Position numbers and translations under genes: made by a program
In this document: piece after piece, positions 8,755 through 18,486 of the stretch
How positions within the stretch are numbered: the stretch's first letter is position 1
Layout of the letters: every line of letters begins with the position of its first letter
DNA from: Frigidibacter sp.
GTDB taxonomy: Bacteria > Pseudomonadota > Alphaproteobacteria > Rhodobacterales > Rhodobacteraceae
Length of the DNA stretch: 64,000 nt
Assembly: GCF_030695035.1 (NCBI RefSeq)
Contig: NZ_JAUYTT010000008.1
Span: forward strand, 744,001-808,000
Direction: 5' to 3'
Notes under the pieces: generated by a model
Seen by the model: only the letters and a program-made list of their open reading frames with translations
What the model was told of the DNA's origin: nothing
Databases searched by the model: none

Positions 8755-9606
8755 TCACTCTACAAACCTCAGGCTGGTGATGCGCCCGGTCCAGAACGGC
8801 TGCGCCATGCCATCCGCGCCGACGCGGGAAATCTCGAAGGCCATCGGCACCCGCACGCCCTCCACCATCTGCACATCGCCCCGCGTCACCCGCTCGCCCG
8901 AGCCGTGATAGGGCGTCGTCAGATCCCCCGGCGCCACCGCGTCAAAAGCCAGCAGCGCGCCATCCTCGGCAAAGGTCGCGATCAGCCGCGCCTCGAGCCC
9001 CTGCGCCCGCACCACGGCGATGGCGCGGCTGCCGTCCAGCGGCTCCCAGCTCACCGGGCCGCCGGGCAGCAGTGCCATCGGCGCCATCGGGCTTTCCAGC
9101 AGCCAGCGCCGCAGCGAGATCACGTCAAGCTCGGGGCTGCCCTCTTCATGCATGACGGTCATCGCCGACAGCACCCTTGCTTCCATCATCATCTGCCCGT
9201 CGATATAGCTGTCATAGGCGATGGCCCAGAGCACCCCAAGGATCGGCGTGTCGGCCGAAAACACCAGATCGGGTTGGCGCAGGCTGACCACCTGCCGGGC
9301 CGTGGTCGGGGCGAAGCTGTCGGTCATCGGCCGGCGGAACTGGCCTTCCATCTCGATTTTTGCATAGCGCGGCGCCTCGGGCACGCCCTGCGGGAAGGTA
9401 TAGGCAAAATAGCGGGCGACAGGCTCCGGCAGGGCCGCTTCCGCCACCCGCCCCGCGCCGACAGGCTCGGCTCGCGCGATCAGCTCTGCTTCCAGCACAT
9501 TGATTTCGGCGCGCGTGCTGCGCGCGAAATAGATCAGCGCCGCGCCGGCAAGAACCGCCGCCACAAGCACGCCAAGGCCGATGAACCGCAAGGTCCGCAT
9601 GGTCAT
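8755..9606 (-). CDS. DUF6544-type membrane-anchored protein
   Basis: 283 residues with one N-terminal membrane segment (about residues 6-28), then a soluble domain rich in beta segments. Recognisable stretches include LPEPVARYFAYTFPQG, MEGQFRRPM and LLRWLLESPMAP-like. These match the general form of the DUF6544 family, whose function is unknown. The ATG at 9606 overlaps the stop of the upstream tetR gene (ATGA), so the two are translated as a pair and are probably controlled by that repressor. Confidence 0.72.
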   Translation of the reverse strand: MTMRTLRFIGLGVLVAAVLAGAALIYFARSTRAEINVLEAELIARAEPVGAGRVAEAALPEPVARYFAYTFPQGVPEAPRYAKIEMEGQFRRPMTDSFAPTTARQVVSLRQPDLVFSADTPILGVLWAIAYDSYIDGQMMMEARVLSAMTVMHEEGSPELDVISLRRWLLESPMAPMALLPGGPVSWEPLDGSRAIAVVRAQGLEARLIATFAEDGALLAFDAVAPGDLTTPYHGSGERVTRGDVQMVEGVRVPMAFEISRVGADGMAQPFWTGRITSLRFVE

Positions 9607-10211
9607 TCCTTTCCGGGGTTGGGGGCAAGCAGCGCCATCACCGTATCGACGGTTGCCAGCGCCCGCTGCCAGCGCGCCGCCTCGGGCCCCGGCAGCTGCC
9701 GGTCAAGGGCCATCATGATCGCGCCATGCACGGCGAACCACATCATCTGCGCGACCTCGGACGCCTCGGCGCCCGCCGCAAATCCCGAAGGCTGCGCCGC
9801 CCGCACCCCCGCCACCAGCGGGGCAATCACCGCGTCGCTGAAGCTGATGTCGGGTTGCTCTGCCAGCGCGTGCCGCGGGGCGAAGATCAGGCGATAGAGC
9901 GCAGGGTTGTCCCGGGCAAAGATGACATAGTCCCGACCGCCAGCCCGCAGCCGGGCGCAGGGATCCCCGTCGAAGCCCGCGAACCGCTGGCGCTTGGCCT
10001 CCATCATCTCGGCGCAGGCGGCGGCGCGGGTCTGGTCCAGCAGATCGTCCTTGCCCTCGAAATGCGCATAGAGCGCCGGGGCGCTGCACCCGACCCGCCG
10101 CGCGAGGACCGCCAGTGACAGCCCCTCCGGATCCTCGCGCAGGATCTCGATGGCGGCGGTCAGCGCCCTGGCCTTGATGTCGATTGCCTCATCCTTGCGT
10201 GGCCGTGCCAT
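9603..10211 (-). CDS. TetR-family transcriptional repressor
   Basis: 202 residues. The N-terminal helix-turn-helix reads LAVLARRVGCSAPALYAHFEGKDDLL (residues ~36-61), a classic TetR signature. The rest is a ligand-binding helical domain of the WHG/TetR_C type (RDNPALYRLIFAPRHAL). The start at 10211 (MARPRKDEA) is preferred over longer in-frame extensions. A 22-base dyad lies 25-46 bases upstream and is probably its own operator. Its 3' end overlaps the DUF6544 gene by 4 bases. Confidence 0.92.
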   Translation of the reverse strand: MARPRKDEAIDIKARALTAAIEILREDPEGLSLAVLARRVGCSAPALYAHFEGKDDLLDQTRAAACAEMMEAKRQRFAGFDGDPCARLRAGGRDYVIFARDNPALYRLIFAPRHALAEQPDISFSDAVIAPLVAGVRAAQPSGFAAGAEASEVAQMMWFAVHGAIMMALDRQLPGPEAARWQRALATVDTVMALLAPNPGKE

Positions 10212-10235
10212 GCTGCGCCCCTTTAAAACTAATAC

Positions 10236-10257
10236 AGTTAATTTAACATGATTAACT
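10236..10257. promoter_or_regulatory. Operator-like dyad AGTTAAT-N8-ATTAACT upstream of tetR
   Basis: A perfect 7-base inverted repeat in an AT-rich patch directly upstream of the TetR gene. Its size and placement are typical of autoregulation by a TetR repressor. The surrounding AT-rich sequence may also contain the promoter. Confidence 0.6.
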
Positions 10258-10345
10258 TTTAAGGCAAGATGATTCCCGGGAATGTCTCGGCCTCCGAACC
10301 TTGCGCGCCCCTGTTCGCTCCGGCGCCACCCTCCCCAAACAGCTC

Positions 10346-10372
10346 GGGCCGGACCTCTCTCAGGTCCGGCCC
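10346..10372 (-). terminator. Terminator-like hairpin downstream of guaB
   Basis: GGGCCGGACC and GGTCCGGCCC form a perfect 10-base stem with a 7-base loop. On the minus strand it lies about 80 bases past the guaB stop and is followed by GAGCTGTTTGG, which has only a short T run. Confidence 0.6.
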
Positions 10373-10453
10373 GCCTGTCTCGTTCTGGCACCCGCCCGGG
10401 CGCGTCCGGTTATGGCCCTGTCCCGGCGGCACTCCGGAACAGGCCAGCCCCTG

Positions 10454-11995
<1,542 letters not shown>

Positions 11996-12013
11996 TCATC
12001 GCCAGTTCAGCCG

Positions 12014-12174
12014 AAAAGGCGCTCCGCAGAATTTCGGCCGCCCGTGAAATTCTGCTGTGCCCGCCCCCGCCCGAAACGTATTTGGGGGGCGGGCACATCC
12101 GTGCCCACCCGGGCGGGCCCATCAGAATTTGGCACCGTCAGTCCAAGCTTCACCCCACTTGCCCTCACGCCACC
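12014..12174 (+). repeat. Dispersed intergenic hairpin repeat, copy A
   Basis: One of three related elements in this window (others at about 14252-14453 and 54389-54605). It begins AAAAGGCGC, then has the stem GCAGAATTTCG/TGAAATTCTGC, a second stem TGTGCCCGCCC/GGGCGGGCACA, then GTGCCCACCCGGGCGG and CATCAGAATTTGGCAC. This copy stops near CACTTGCCCT, where it runs into the 3' end of the TDT-family gene. It lacks the final ~80 bases present in the other two copies. Confidence 0.8.
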
Positions 12175-13139
12175 GCCGCATTCGTCTTCACCGCCAGTTG
12201 CCCCGAGGCCCACATCTTCATCACCTTGAACGCGATCGGCGGAATCACCAGCGTCGCCGCGATCAGCGCGAGGCCCCCCGGCACCCACCACACCGGATGC
12301 CCCGCCGCCAGCGTCAGCCACAGCGCCCCCACGGACGCGAGCGGAAAGGTGAACGCCCCCCAAAGCGGTGTGAACCCCGCTGCCGTCAGCCAGCGCACCG
12401 AGGCCAGCAGCGTGACCAGCAGCCCCGCCGAAACGACCGAAAACACCGTCCCCAGCACGTCCCACCCCAGCCCCAACGCCACCGCGCCCAGAAAATTCGC
12501 CGGCGTCAGATGGATCGCCAGCAAGGGCCGCAGCGGCGCCGGCACCCGCTCCCGCCGGAACTGCAGCGCGCTCAGCCCCCAGATCACCACCGCACAGACC
12601 AGCGCCACCCAGAACAGCACCTTTGCGAACCCCATCATCCCCAAGGCCTCGGCCGCAATCGCGGCGACGATGAACCCGGTGAACTGCAAGTGCCAGACCG
12701 GCGTCACCTGCCGCTGCTCCACCGGCCCGCTCGCCATGACCCGCAGCAGCACCGCCAGCATCGCGGCGTGCGCGATCAGCCCCAGCAGCAGCACCGGCCG
12801 CGCCTGATCCGGCGCATAGGGCGCCAGCACCACGGCGAAGGTGTAAAAGCACAGCACCGCCGCCGCCAGCCCCGCCCGCCCCGGCAGGATGCGCAGATCC
12901 TCGGCCACCACCCCCGGCCGCCGCGCGATCTTGGCGCCGTAGGCCAGCACCGCCAACAGCCACAGCAGCGTCACCGCCCCCAGCAGCGCCTCGCCAATGC
13001 CGCCCGGCACCCCGAACACCGATGCCGCCCCGCGCCACAGCAGCCCCAGCCCCATCAGCCCCAGGATCGGCGGGAACATCGCCGGCGGGGTGCGGCGCCA
13101 CAGGCCTTTGGGTGTCGGGGTCGGGGCTTTGAAGGCCAT
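12165..13139 (-). CDS. TDT/SLAC1 (TehA)-family membrane channel or transporter
   Basis: 324 residues with about ten hydrophobic segments and no signal peptide. It resembles the TehA/SLAC1 fold: a Pro-rich start (WRRTPPAMFPPILGLMGLGL), the TPANFLG segment and the AFTFPLAS motif characteristic of the tellurite-resistance/dicarboxylate transporter group. Such proteins pass small anions or take part in tellurite resistance. The substrate is not predictable here. A dispersed repeat overlaps its last codons and 3' flank. Confidence 0.82.
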   Translation of the reverse strand: MAFKAPTPTPKGLWRRTPPAMFPPILGLMGLGLLWRGAASVFGVPGGIGEALLGAVTLLWLLAVLAYGAKIARRPGVVAEDLRILPGRAGLAAAVLCFYTFAVVLAPYAPDQARPVLLLGLIAHAAMLAVLLRVMASGPVEQRQVTPVWHLQFTGFIVAAIAAEALGMMGFAKVLFWVALVCAVVIWGLSALQFRRERVPAPLRPLLAIHLTPANFLGAVALGLGWDVLGTVFSVVSAGLLVTLLASVRWLTAAGFTPLWGAFTFPLASVGALWLTLAAGHPVWWVPGGLALIAATLVIPPIAFKVMKMWASGQLAVKTNAAVA

Positions 13140-13258
13140 TGTGCCTCTCCTTGGCTCGCGGCCCGCTCTGGCCGCCTCCCTTGCATCTACGCCCGGCTTC
13201 GGGAAATCTCACCCCCGAAATACATCCCGGCGGGCGGGGTGTTGCAGCGGGGACCTCG

Positions 13259-14233
13259 ATGAGCGCAGATGACATGAAACCGGGCTATGAAACCGGGCGG
13301 CTGAACCTGCCCTTCGTCGGCATCGCAACCTTCGGCAAGCGGCCCTATGTCGCCGACTGGGGCCGGATCGAGGCTGATGTGGCCGTCATGGGCGCGCCCT
13401 TCGACTTCGGCACCCAGTTCCGCGCCGGCGCCCGCTTCGGTCCCCGCGCCGTGCGCGAGGCCAGCACCCTCTTCAGTTTCGGCCATGCCGGCGCCTATGA
13501 CCATGAGGATGACGCGACCTATCTGGGCGGCGATGTGCGCATCGTCGATATCGGCGACGCCGACATCGTTCACACCGATACCGAAACCAGCCACGCCAAT
13601 ATCGAGGCCGGAGTGCTGGCGATGCTGGCCGCGGGCGCGCTGCCGGTGGTGATCGGCGGCGATCATTCCATCAACATCCCCTGCATCCGGGCGTTCGAAG
13701 ATCAGGGCCCCATCCACATCCTGCAGATCGACGCGCATCTCGATTTCGTCGATATCCGCCACGGCGTGGTGCATGGCCACGGCAACCCGATGCGCCGCGC
13801 GGCAGAGCGCCCGCATGTCACCGGGATCACCGCGCTCGGCATCCGCAACGTCTCCTCCACCGCCAAGGACGGCTATGACGCCGCCCGCGCCATGGGCGGG
13901 GATTTCCTCTCGGTCCGGCAGGTGCGCAAGCTGGGGACCGAAGCCGTGCTGGCCCGCATCCCTGCCGGGGCAAGGCTTTACGTCACCATCGACATCGACG
14001 GCTTCTGCCCCTCCATCGCGCCCGGCACCGGCACCCCCAGCCATGGCGGGTTCCTGTATTACGAGGTGCTGGAGATCCTGCAGGCGGCCGCCAAGGCGCA
14101 TGACATCGTGGGCATCGACCTGGTCGAGGTCGCGCCGGACTATGACCATAGCGGCTCCACCGCCATCCTCGCCGCGCAGGTGCTGCTGAACTTTCTGGGG
14201 TTCATCTTTCACGCCCGCGGACAGAGGGGCTGA
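13259..14233 (+). CDS. speB: Agmatinase / ureohydrolase family enzyme
   Basis: 324 residues, manganese-dependent hydrolase that releases urea from a guanidino substrate. The metal ligands are visible as GGDHS, QIDAHLDFVD and VTIDIDGFCPS. The N-terminal GAPFDFGTQFRAGARFGPRAVREAS motif is typical of agmatinases and related guanidino hydrolases. The symbol is given for the family; guanidinobutyrase or similar activity is equally possible. The ATG at 13259 follows a GGGGAC sequence. Urea from this reaction could feed the urease encoded at 15.6-17.4 kb and 35.7-42.3 kb. Confidence 0.85.
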   Translation: MSADDMKPGYETGRLNLPFVGIATFGKRPYVADWGRIEADVAVMGAPFDFGTQFRAGARFGPRAVREASTLFSFGHAGAYDHEDDATYLGGDVRIVDIGDADIVHTDTETSHANIEAGVLAMLAAGALPVVIGGDHSINIPCIRAFEDQGPIHILQIDAHLDFVDIRHGVVHGHGNPMRRAAERPHVTGITALGIRNVSSTAKDGYDAARAMGGDFLSVRQVRKLGTEAVLARIPAGARLYVTIDIDGFCPSIAPGTGTPSHGGFLYYEVLEILQAAAKAHDIVGIDLVEVAPDYDHSGSTAILAAQVLLNFLGFIFHARGQRG

Positions 14234-14251
14234 CCGACGTTAGGCGTTCTT

Positions 14252-14453
14252 CCGGCGCGATCAGGCGGCTTGCCAGTGGCAAGCCGACCGCGACGGTTGC
14301 CCGAAGGCGCAAGCCGCAGGGCAAGGGGGGTGCGGCTTGGACCAAGGGGTGCCAAATTCTGAGGTGTCCGCCCCGGTGGGCACGTATGTGCCCGCCAAGG
14401 GGGGGCGGGCACATCAGAATTTCGTCGACGGCCGAAATTCTGGATGGCAAGCG
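14252..14453 (-). repeat. Dispersed intergenic hairpin repeat, copy B (inverted orientation)
   Basis: Same element as copies A and C, on the opposite strand. Read on the minus strand: CCAGAATTTCG-GCCGTCGA-CGAAATTCTG, a GTGCCCGCC/GGCGGGCAC stem, CAGAATTTGGCACC, then CTTGCCCTGCGGCTTGCGCC, CGGGCAACCG, GGCTTGCCACTGGCAAGCC and CTGATCGCGCCGG. The last ~80 bases are shared with copy C. It fills most of the 350-base gap between the agmatinase gene and the lipoprotein gene. Confidence 0.82.
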
Positions 14454-14584
14454 GCGCGCCCATGCGCCGAAACCTGCTTGTCGTGGCGCCCCAACCCCGC
14501 CCCCACCCTTGCCCGCAACCCCCATCCCGCGCATCATGCGCCCCAAAGGCGCCAGCAAGCGCGCCGCCCATGAGGATTGCAGCC

Positions 14585-14893
14585 ATGACCCGCGCCCCCT
14601 TCTCCCTTCTCGCCGCCGCCCTTCTCGCCGCCTGCTCGCAGGATCCCGGCTTCGTCGGCGTGCCCGGCATCCGCGAGGCGGAGGCACATGAGGTGACCGC
14701 CTGCACCTACCTCAGCAATATCTCCATGACCCCAGGCGTCTATGGCCCGCTGCTGGCCGAGCAGGGGCTGCGCTACGCCCGCAACAAGATCAAGGAAGAC
14801 GCCATCGTTGCCGGCGCCAATACCGTGGTCTTCGACAAGGTCACCCCCGGCACCGATGTCTACCAGATCCGCGCCGTGGCCTATCGCTGCTGA
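14585..14893 (+). CDS. Small lipoprotein, DUF4156/RcsF-like
   Basis: 102 residues. A signal peptide ends in a lipobox (LLAALLAAC; SLLAAALLAAC is visible), predicting a lipid-modified Cys near residue 18. The mature part contains VTACTYLSNI, GLRYARNKIKEDAIVAGANTVVF and a C-terminal AVAYRC, resembling DUF4156/RcsF-type small envelope lipoproteins. The ATG at 14585 has GAGGA 8 bases upstream; an in-frame ATG five codons earlier (14570) is less well placed. Function unknown. Confidence 0.75.
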   Translation: MTRAPFSLLAAALLAACSQDPGFVGVPGIREAEAHEVTACTYLSNISMTPGVYGPLLAEQGLRYARNKIKEDAIVAGANTVVFDKVTPGTDVYQIRAVAYRC

Positions 14894-14940
14894 CAGCCTA
14901 TCGCCGCTGAACGCCTGTCGCGGCTGCGGGGCGCAGGAAG

Positions 14941-15010
14941 GGGGCTGTCTGCCCCCCTCTTGGCCGTGCCGGCCAATTCACCCCCCGAGGATATTTGAGA
15001 CAAGGCAAAG
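14941..15010. repeat. GC-rich intergenic element with CCCCCGAGGATATTT, copy 1
   Basis: GGGGGCTGTCTGCCCCCC hairpin followed after a short insert by ACCCCCCGAGGATATTTGAG and GCAAAG. It lies just past the lipoprotein gene. It is one of at least five related elements in the window, all next to gene ends, and may work as a terminator or 3' end stabiliser. Confidence 0.6.
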
Positions 15011-15149
15011 ACAAAGCCGCGTTAGGGTCAGCAGAACTTACCCTCTTGCTGCATGGCGGCATTGCGACCCTGGCAGTTGTTTACGGGGGCTGCGGGGTCT
15101 ATCTCATGGCGCAGGGCAGGAGACCCTACTTCAGATTTCGGAGGCTTCA

Positions 15150-15377
15150 ATGGCCTATACTGCAAACCACGACGCTGCTTTCACCACCGCAACCGGCGGC
15201 CGCTTCTCGGCATTCCTCGCGCGCCTCGGCGCCAGCTTTGAACGCTATGCCGAACGTCACTCGCGCGCGGATGAAATCGCCCGCTTCGACGCGATGAGCG
15301 ATGCCGAACTTGCCAAGATCGGCGTAACTCGCGACGGCATCGTCCAGCACGTGTTCCGCGACAAGCTCTACATCTAA
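15150..15377 (+). CDS. DUF1127-domain small protein
   Basis: 75 residues. The C-terminal half carries the DUF1127/YjiS-type motif: DAMSDAELAKIGVTRDGIVQHVF, an Arg-poor variant of the usual L-D-D-L-G-I-x-R pattern. The ATG at 15150 has a GGAGG site (TTTCGGAGGCTTCA). Members of this family in alphaproteobacteria are small, stress-responsive proteins, some linked to RNA turnover and phosphate or carbon metabolism. The specific role here is unknown. It is monocistronic. Confidence 0.85.
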   Translation: MAYTANHDAAFTTATGGRFSAFLARLGASFERYAERHSRADEIARFDAMSDAELAKIGVTRDGIVQHVFRDKLYI

Positions 15378-15580
15378 GCGGGGCTTCAATCGGCTGGCGC
15401 GCGGGATTGCTCGCGCGCCTGATGGCCCCCGGATGGCCCCAAAGCCGGGCCAATCGCGGCCTGCACGCAAAGCACCCGCTTGCGGTGCACGATCCCCTTC
15501 CCAGCCCTGGCAATTGCTGTCATCACCGGCCCTGAGGCCGGCCAGATCTGTGCCGGCGCGGATGCGAAGGAGAGACGATC

Positions 15581-16129
15581 ATGACAGGGTTACACAGCCA
15601 CCAGGTGCTGCGCGGCGCCGGACGCGAGACCGCGGATCATGTCACGCTTGGCTATGAGGACCGCTTCTTGCGCCGCAAACGGCTGACAACGGCGGCCGGC
15701 ACTCCGTTCCTCGTCGACCTTCCCGAGACCACCAGCCTGCAAGAGGGCGATGCCTTTGCCCTGTCCGATGGCACGCTGATCGGCGTGCGCGCTGCGCCCG
15801 AGCCGCTGATCGAGGTCACCGGCCCCGACCTGCCGCGCCTCGCCTGGCATATCGGCAACCGCCACACCCCCTGCCAGATCGAAGCCGCCCGCCTGCTGAT
15901 CGCGCAGGACCATGTGCTGGCCGGGATGCTCACCGGCCTTGGCGCCAGCCTGAATGACGTGACAGAACCGTTCCTGCCCGAGGGCGGCGCCTATGGCCAT
16001 GGCCGCACGATGGGGCATGATCATGGGCCGGAGGCCGGACACTCCCACGAGCCCGGCCACCGCCATGTCCATGTCCATGTCAGCCGCGCCCCGGGCGATG
16101 ACCCCGAGGATGTGCCGCTGGATGTCTGA
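15581..16129 (+). CDS. ureE: Urease accessory protein UreE (nickel metallochaperone)
   Basis: 182 residues; delivers Ni(II) to the urease active site. An N-terminal UreE domain (LTTAAGTPFLVDLPE, LQEGDAFAL) is followed by the Ni-binding core AWHIGNRHTPCQIE and a C-terminal tail very rich in His (GHDHG, HSHEPGHRHVHVHV, residues ~143-172), which probably stores nickel. It overlaps ureF by 8 bases and so leads a ureEFG unit. The structural genes ureABC are about 20 kb away in the opposite orientation, which is unusual. Confidence 0.95.
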   Translation: MTGLHSHQVLRGAGRETADHVTLGYEDRFLRRKRLTTAAGTPFLVDLPETTSLQEGDAFALSDGTLIGVRAAPEPLIEVTGPDLPRLAWHIGNRHTPCQIEAARLLIAQDHVLAGMLTGLGASLNDVTEPFLPEGGAYGHGRTMGHDHGPEAGHSHEPGHRHVHVHVSRAPGDDPEDVPLDV

Positions 16130-16778
16130 GGCGGCCTTGGCGGGTGACAGCGCCCTGATGACGCTGGTGCAATGGCTCTCGCCCGCCTTCCCGGTGGGCG
16201 GCTATGCCTATTCGCACGGGCTGGAATGGGCGATCTCGGCCAGGCTGATCAAGGATGCCGCGGGCCTGCAGGGCTGGCTGGCCGATGTGATCGCCCACGG
16301 CTCGGGCCGCAGCGACGCCGTGATGCTGGCGCTTGCGCTGGCCCCCGGCGCCGACCACGCGGCGCTGGCCGCCTATGCCAGCGCCCTCACCCCCGCCAAG
16401 GAACGCCTGACCGAGACGCTGGAGCAAGGCCGCGCCTTCACCCTCGCCACCAACGCCCTTCTGGGCGCGGACCATCCCCCCGCGCCGCTCCCTGTAGCAG
16501 TGGGCCGCGCCGCCGCCTGCCTCGGCCTGCCGGTGGAACGGGTGCTGGCGCTCTACCTCCACAGCTTCGCCTCCACCCTCACCCAAGGCGCGGTGCGCTT
16601 CATCCCCCTCGGCCAGACCGAGGGCCAGCAGGTGCTGGCCGCGCTGCACCCGGTGATCTCTCGGGTTGCGGCTTGGGCGGCAAATGCCAGCCTCGACGAC
16701 CTCGGCAGCGCGGGGTTCGGGTCGGACATGGCGGCAATGGCGCATGAAGGGATGGAAGTCCGCATCTTCCGAAGCTAA
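16122..16778 (+). CDS. ureF: Urease accessory protein UreF
   Basis: 218 residues, all-helical partner of UreD and UreG in the nickel-insertion complex. Family segments: LVQWLSPAFPVGGYAYSHGLEW near the N-terminus, then a C-terminal region ending with SDMAAMAHEGMEVRIFRS. The ATG at 16122 overlaps the 3' end of ureE, indicating translational coupling. Confidence 0.95.
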   Translation: MSEAALAGDSALMTLVQWLSPAFPVGGYAYSHGLEWAISARLIKDAAGLQGWLADVIAHGSGRSDAVMLALALAPGADHAALAAYASALTPAKERLTETLEQGRAFTLATNALLGADHPPAPLPVAVGRAAACLGLPVERVLALYLHSFASTLTQGAVRFIPLGQTEGQQVLAALHPVISRVAAWAANASLDDLGSAGFGSDMAAMAHEGMEVRIFRS

Positions 16779-16818
16779 TCAATCTGTTGCAAGGCGTTCT
16801 TCATAAAAAGGATGAACC

Positions 16819-17445
16819 ATGACAAGCCCCCACGGCCCCCTGCGCATCGGCATCGGCGGCCCGGTCGGCGCCGGCAAGACCACGCTGACCGAACAGCTGT
16901 GCCGGGCGCTGCGGGACCGCTTCTCCATCGCCGTCGTCACCAATGACATCTACACCCGCGAGGATGCCGAATACCTGATGCGCGCGCAGGCGCTGCCGAT
17001 GGAGCGGATCCGCGGGGTGGAGACCGGCGGCTGCCCGCATACCGCGATCCGCGAGGATGCCAGCATCAACCTCGCCGCCATCGCCGATCTGCGCGGCGCC
17101 TTCCCCGATCTCGACATCGTGCTGATCGAGAGCGGCGGCGACAATCTGGCGGCGACATTTTCGCCCGAGCTGGCGGACCTGACGCTCTATGTCATCGACA
17201 CCGCCGCCGGGCAGGACATCCCGCGCAAGAAGGGGCCGGGCGTCACACGGTCGGACCTGCTGGTGGTCAACAAGATCGACCTCGCGCCGCATGTCGGCGT
17301 CGATCCGGTGCTGCTGGAATCCGACACCCGCAACGCCCGCGGGCAACGGCCCTATGTGATGGCCAGCCTGAAGGCGGGTCGCGGCGTGGACGAGATCGTC
17401 GCCTTCGTGCTGAAGGAAGGCGGGCTGAAGGAGGGCGGGCTGTAA
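16819..17445 (+). CDS. ureG: Urease accessory GTPase UreG
   Basis: 208 residues; GTP hydrolysis drives nickel insertion into apo-urease. The P-loop [10 protein letters not shown] is at residues 14-23, with the CPH metal-binding motif ([11 protein letters not shown]), the ESGGDN switch and the [10 protein letters not shown] base-specificity motif. The C-terminus ends in a duplicated pentapeptide, [10 protein letters not shown], from a 15-base direct repeat. It lies 40 bases after ureF and ends 13 bases before the convergent PHP gene. Confidence 0.97.
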   Translation: MTSPHGPLRIGIGGPVGAGKTTLTEQLCRALRDRFSIAVVTNDIYTREDAEYLMRAQALPMERIRGVETGGCPHTAIREDASINLAAIADLRGAFPDLDIVLIESGGDNLAATFSPELADLTLYVIDTAAGQDIPRKKGPGVTRSDLLVVNKIDLAPHVGVDPVLLESDTRNARGQRPYVMASLKAGRGVDEIVAFVLKEGGLKEGGL

Positions 17446-17458
17446 CCGCCCTGCCCCC

Positions 17459-18376
17459 TTACACCCAATAAGCGTTCGACCAGGCCCGCTTGCCCGCCGC
17501 GTCGATCACCGTCACCCGCAGCCAGGGCGAGGCGGCGAAGCGGTCGCGGCGGATGCTGGCGCGGGTCATCGACTGGCCATGGACCGCGACTGCCGCCGTC
17601 GCCTGCCCCTGCACGATTACCGTGACCGCCGCCGAGCATTGCACCTCGACCGTCGCCTTGGTGATGTCGATACCGCGGATCTCTGGCCCTTGGCTGGAGT
17701 AGAACATCCCCGCCTTCAGCGCCGCCAGCAGCGCTTCGGGCTCATTCTCCGTCGCCTTGACCATCACCCAGCCGCCGAAATGGTCCGGCTCGGTGAAATG
17801 CGCGTCATCGGTGGCGATCAGGCTGGGGCGGCGGCCTTCGGTGAGCAGGAGATCGGCGATGCCGAACCCGTCCGCCCGGTCGGCGCCGGTATGGCAGCCA
17901 TGGTTGTAGACCTCGACCGCATGGGCCGCCGTCAGGCTGCGCGCATCTTCCAGCGTCAGCCCCGACCATTGCGGATGCGCGACGGCGACGAAGGCTCCGG
18001 CAGCGGCGGCGCGGGCCGCAATCTCGGGCCCCGTCTCCTGCCCCGGCACCGGGCGGAAATGCGGGGCATTGCCGGGGGCGAAATCCTCCGGCAGGCCGAC
18101 GGCCAGGATATGCCACAGATCGCCATTTGCCATCGGCCCGGAATGCAGCTCTGCCCCCAGCAGCGTGGTGAAACCGGGCGCGCGGAAGGGCCGGGTATCG
18201 ACGATCGGATAGTCATAGATCCCGATGAAATGGTCGGTCAGGGCCAGGAAGTCATAGCCCTCGGCCTGGTAGCGGCGGCAGACCTCCTCGGGGCTCAGCA
18301 CGCCATCCGAGCGGCTTGAATGGGTATGCAGGTTGCCGCGGTAGAAGCGGCCGGGAGCGGTGAAGACATCGGGCAT
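17459..18376 (-). CDS. PHP-domain metallohydrolase (CehA/McbA type)
   Basis: 305 residues. The polymerase-and-histidinol-phosphatase metal site is visible: NLHTHSSRSDG (residues 15-25), ALTDHFIGI, AELHSG, VAHPQWSG, EVYNHGCH and ATDDAHF. CehA/McbA members hydrolyse carbamate or phosphate esters. It lies directly downstream of phnM on the same strand. It could therefore serve the phosphonate pathway, for example as a phosphodiesterase replacing PhnP, since a PHP-family enzyme (PhnPP) does that job elsewhere. That is inference. The ATG at 18376 is chosen; a longer in-frame start would cover the intergenic repeat. Confidence 0.82.
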   Translation of the reverse strand: MPDVFTAPGRFYRGNLHTHSSRSDGVLSPEEVCRRYQAEGYDFLALTDHFIGIYDYPIVDTRPFRAPGFTTLLGAELHSGPMANGDLWHILAVGLPEDFAPGNAPHFRPVPGQETGPEIAARAAAAGAFVAVAHPQWSGLTLEDARSLTAAHAVEVYNHGCHTGADRADGFGIADLLLTEGRRPSLIATDDAHFTEPDHFGGWVMVKATENEPEALLAALKAGMFYSSQGPEIRGIDITKATVEVQCSAAVTVIVQGQATAAVAVHGQSMTRASIRRDRFAASPWLRVTVIDAAGKRAWSNAYWV

Positions 18377-18419
18377 GGCGGGCGGTCCTGTGACGGGTGT
18401 GTGGGCTGTGAGGGAAGCC

Positions 18420-18480
18420 GGGGGGCCTTCTGCCCCCCGGACCCCCCGAGGATATTTAGGCAAAGAAGAGGGGGAAGGAG
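18420..18480. repeat. GC-rich intergenic element with CCCCCGAGGATATTT, copy 2
   Basis: GGGGGGCCTTCTGCCCCCC hairpin followed by GGACCCCCCGAGGATATTTAGG and a purine-rich tail. It sits between the phnM stop and the PHP start on the minus strand, so it may end or weaken phnM transcription before the PHP gene. Confidence 0.65.
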
Positions 18481-18486
18481 CGTCGG

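Noticed and set aside
12007-13275. Long minus-strand frame rich in Gly/Ala/Arg over the TDT gene
   Set aside because: Shadow frame of the TDT-family gene; GC-rich DNA gives long open frames in other phases, with no domain or natural composition.
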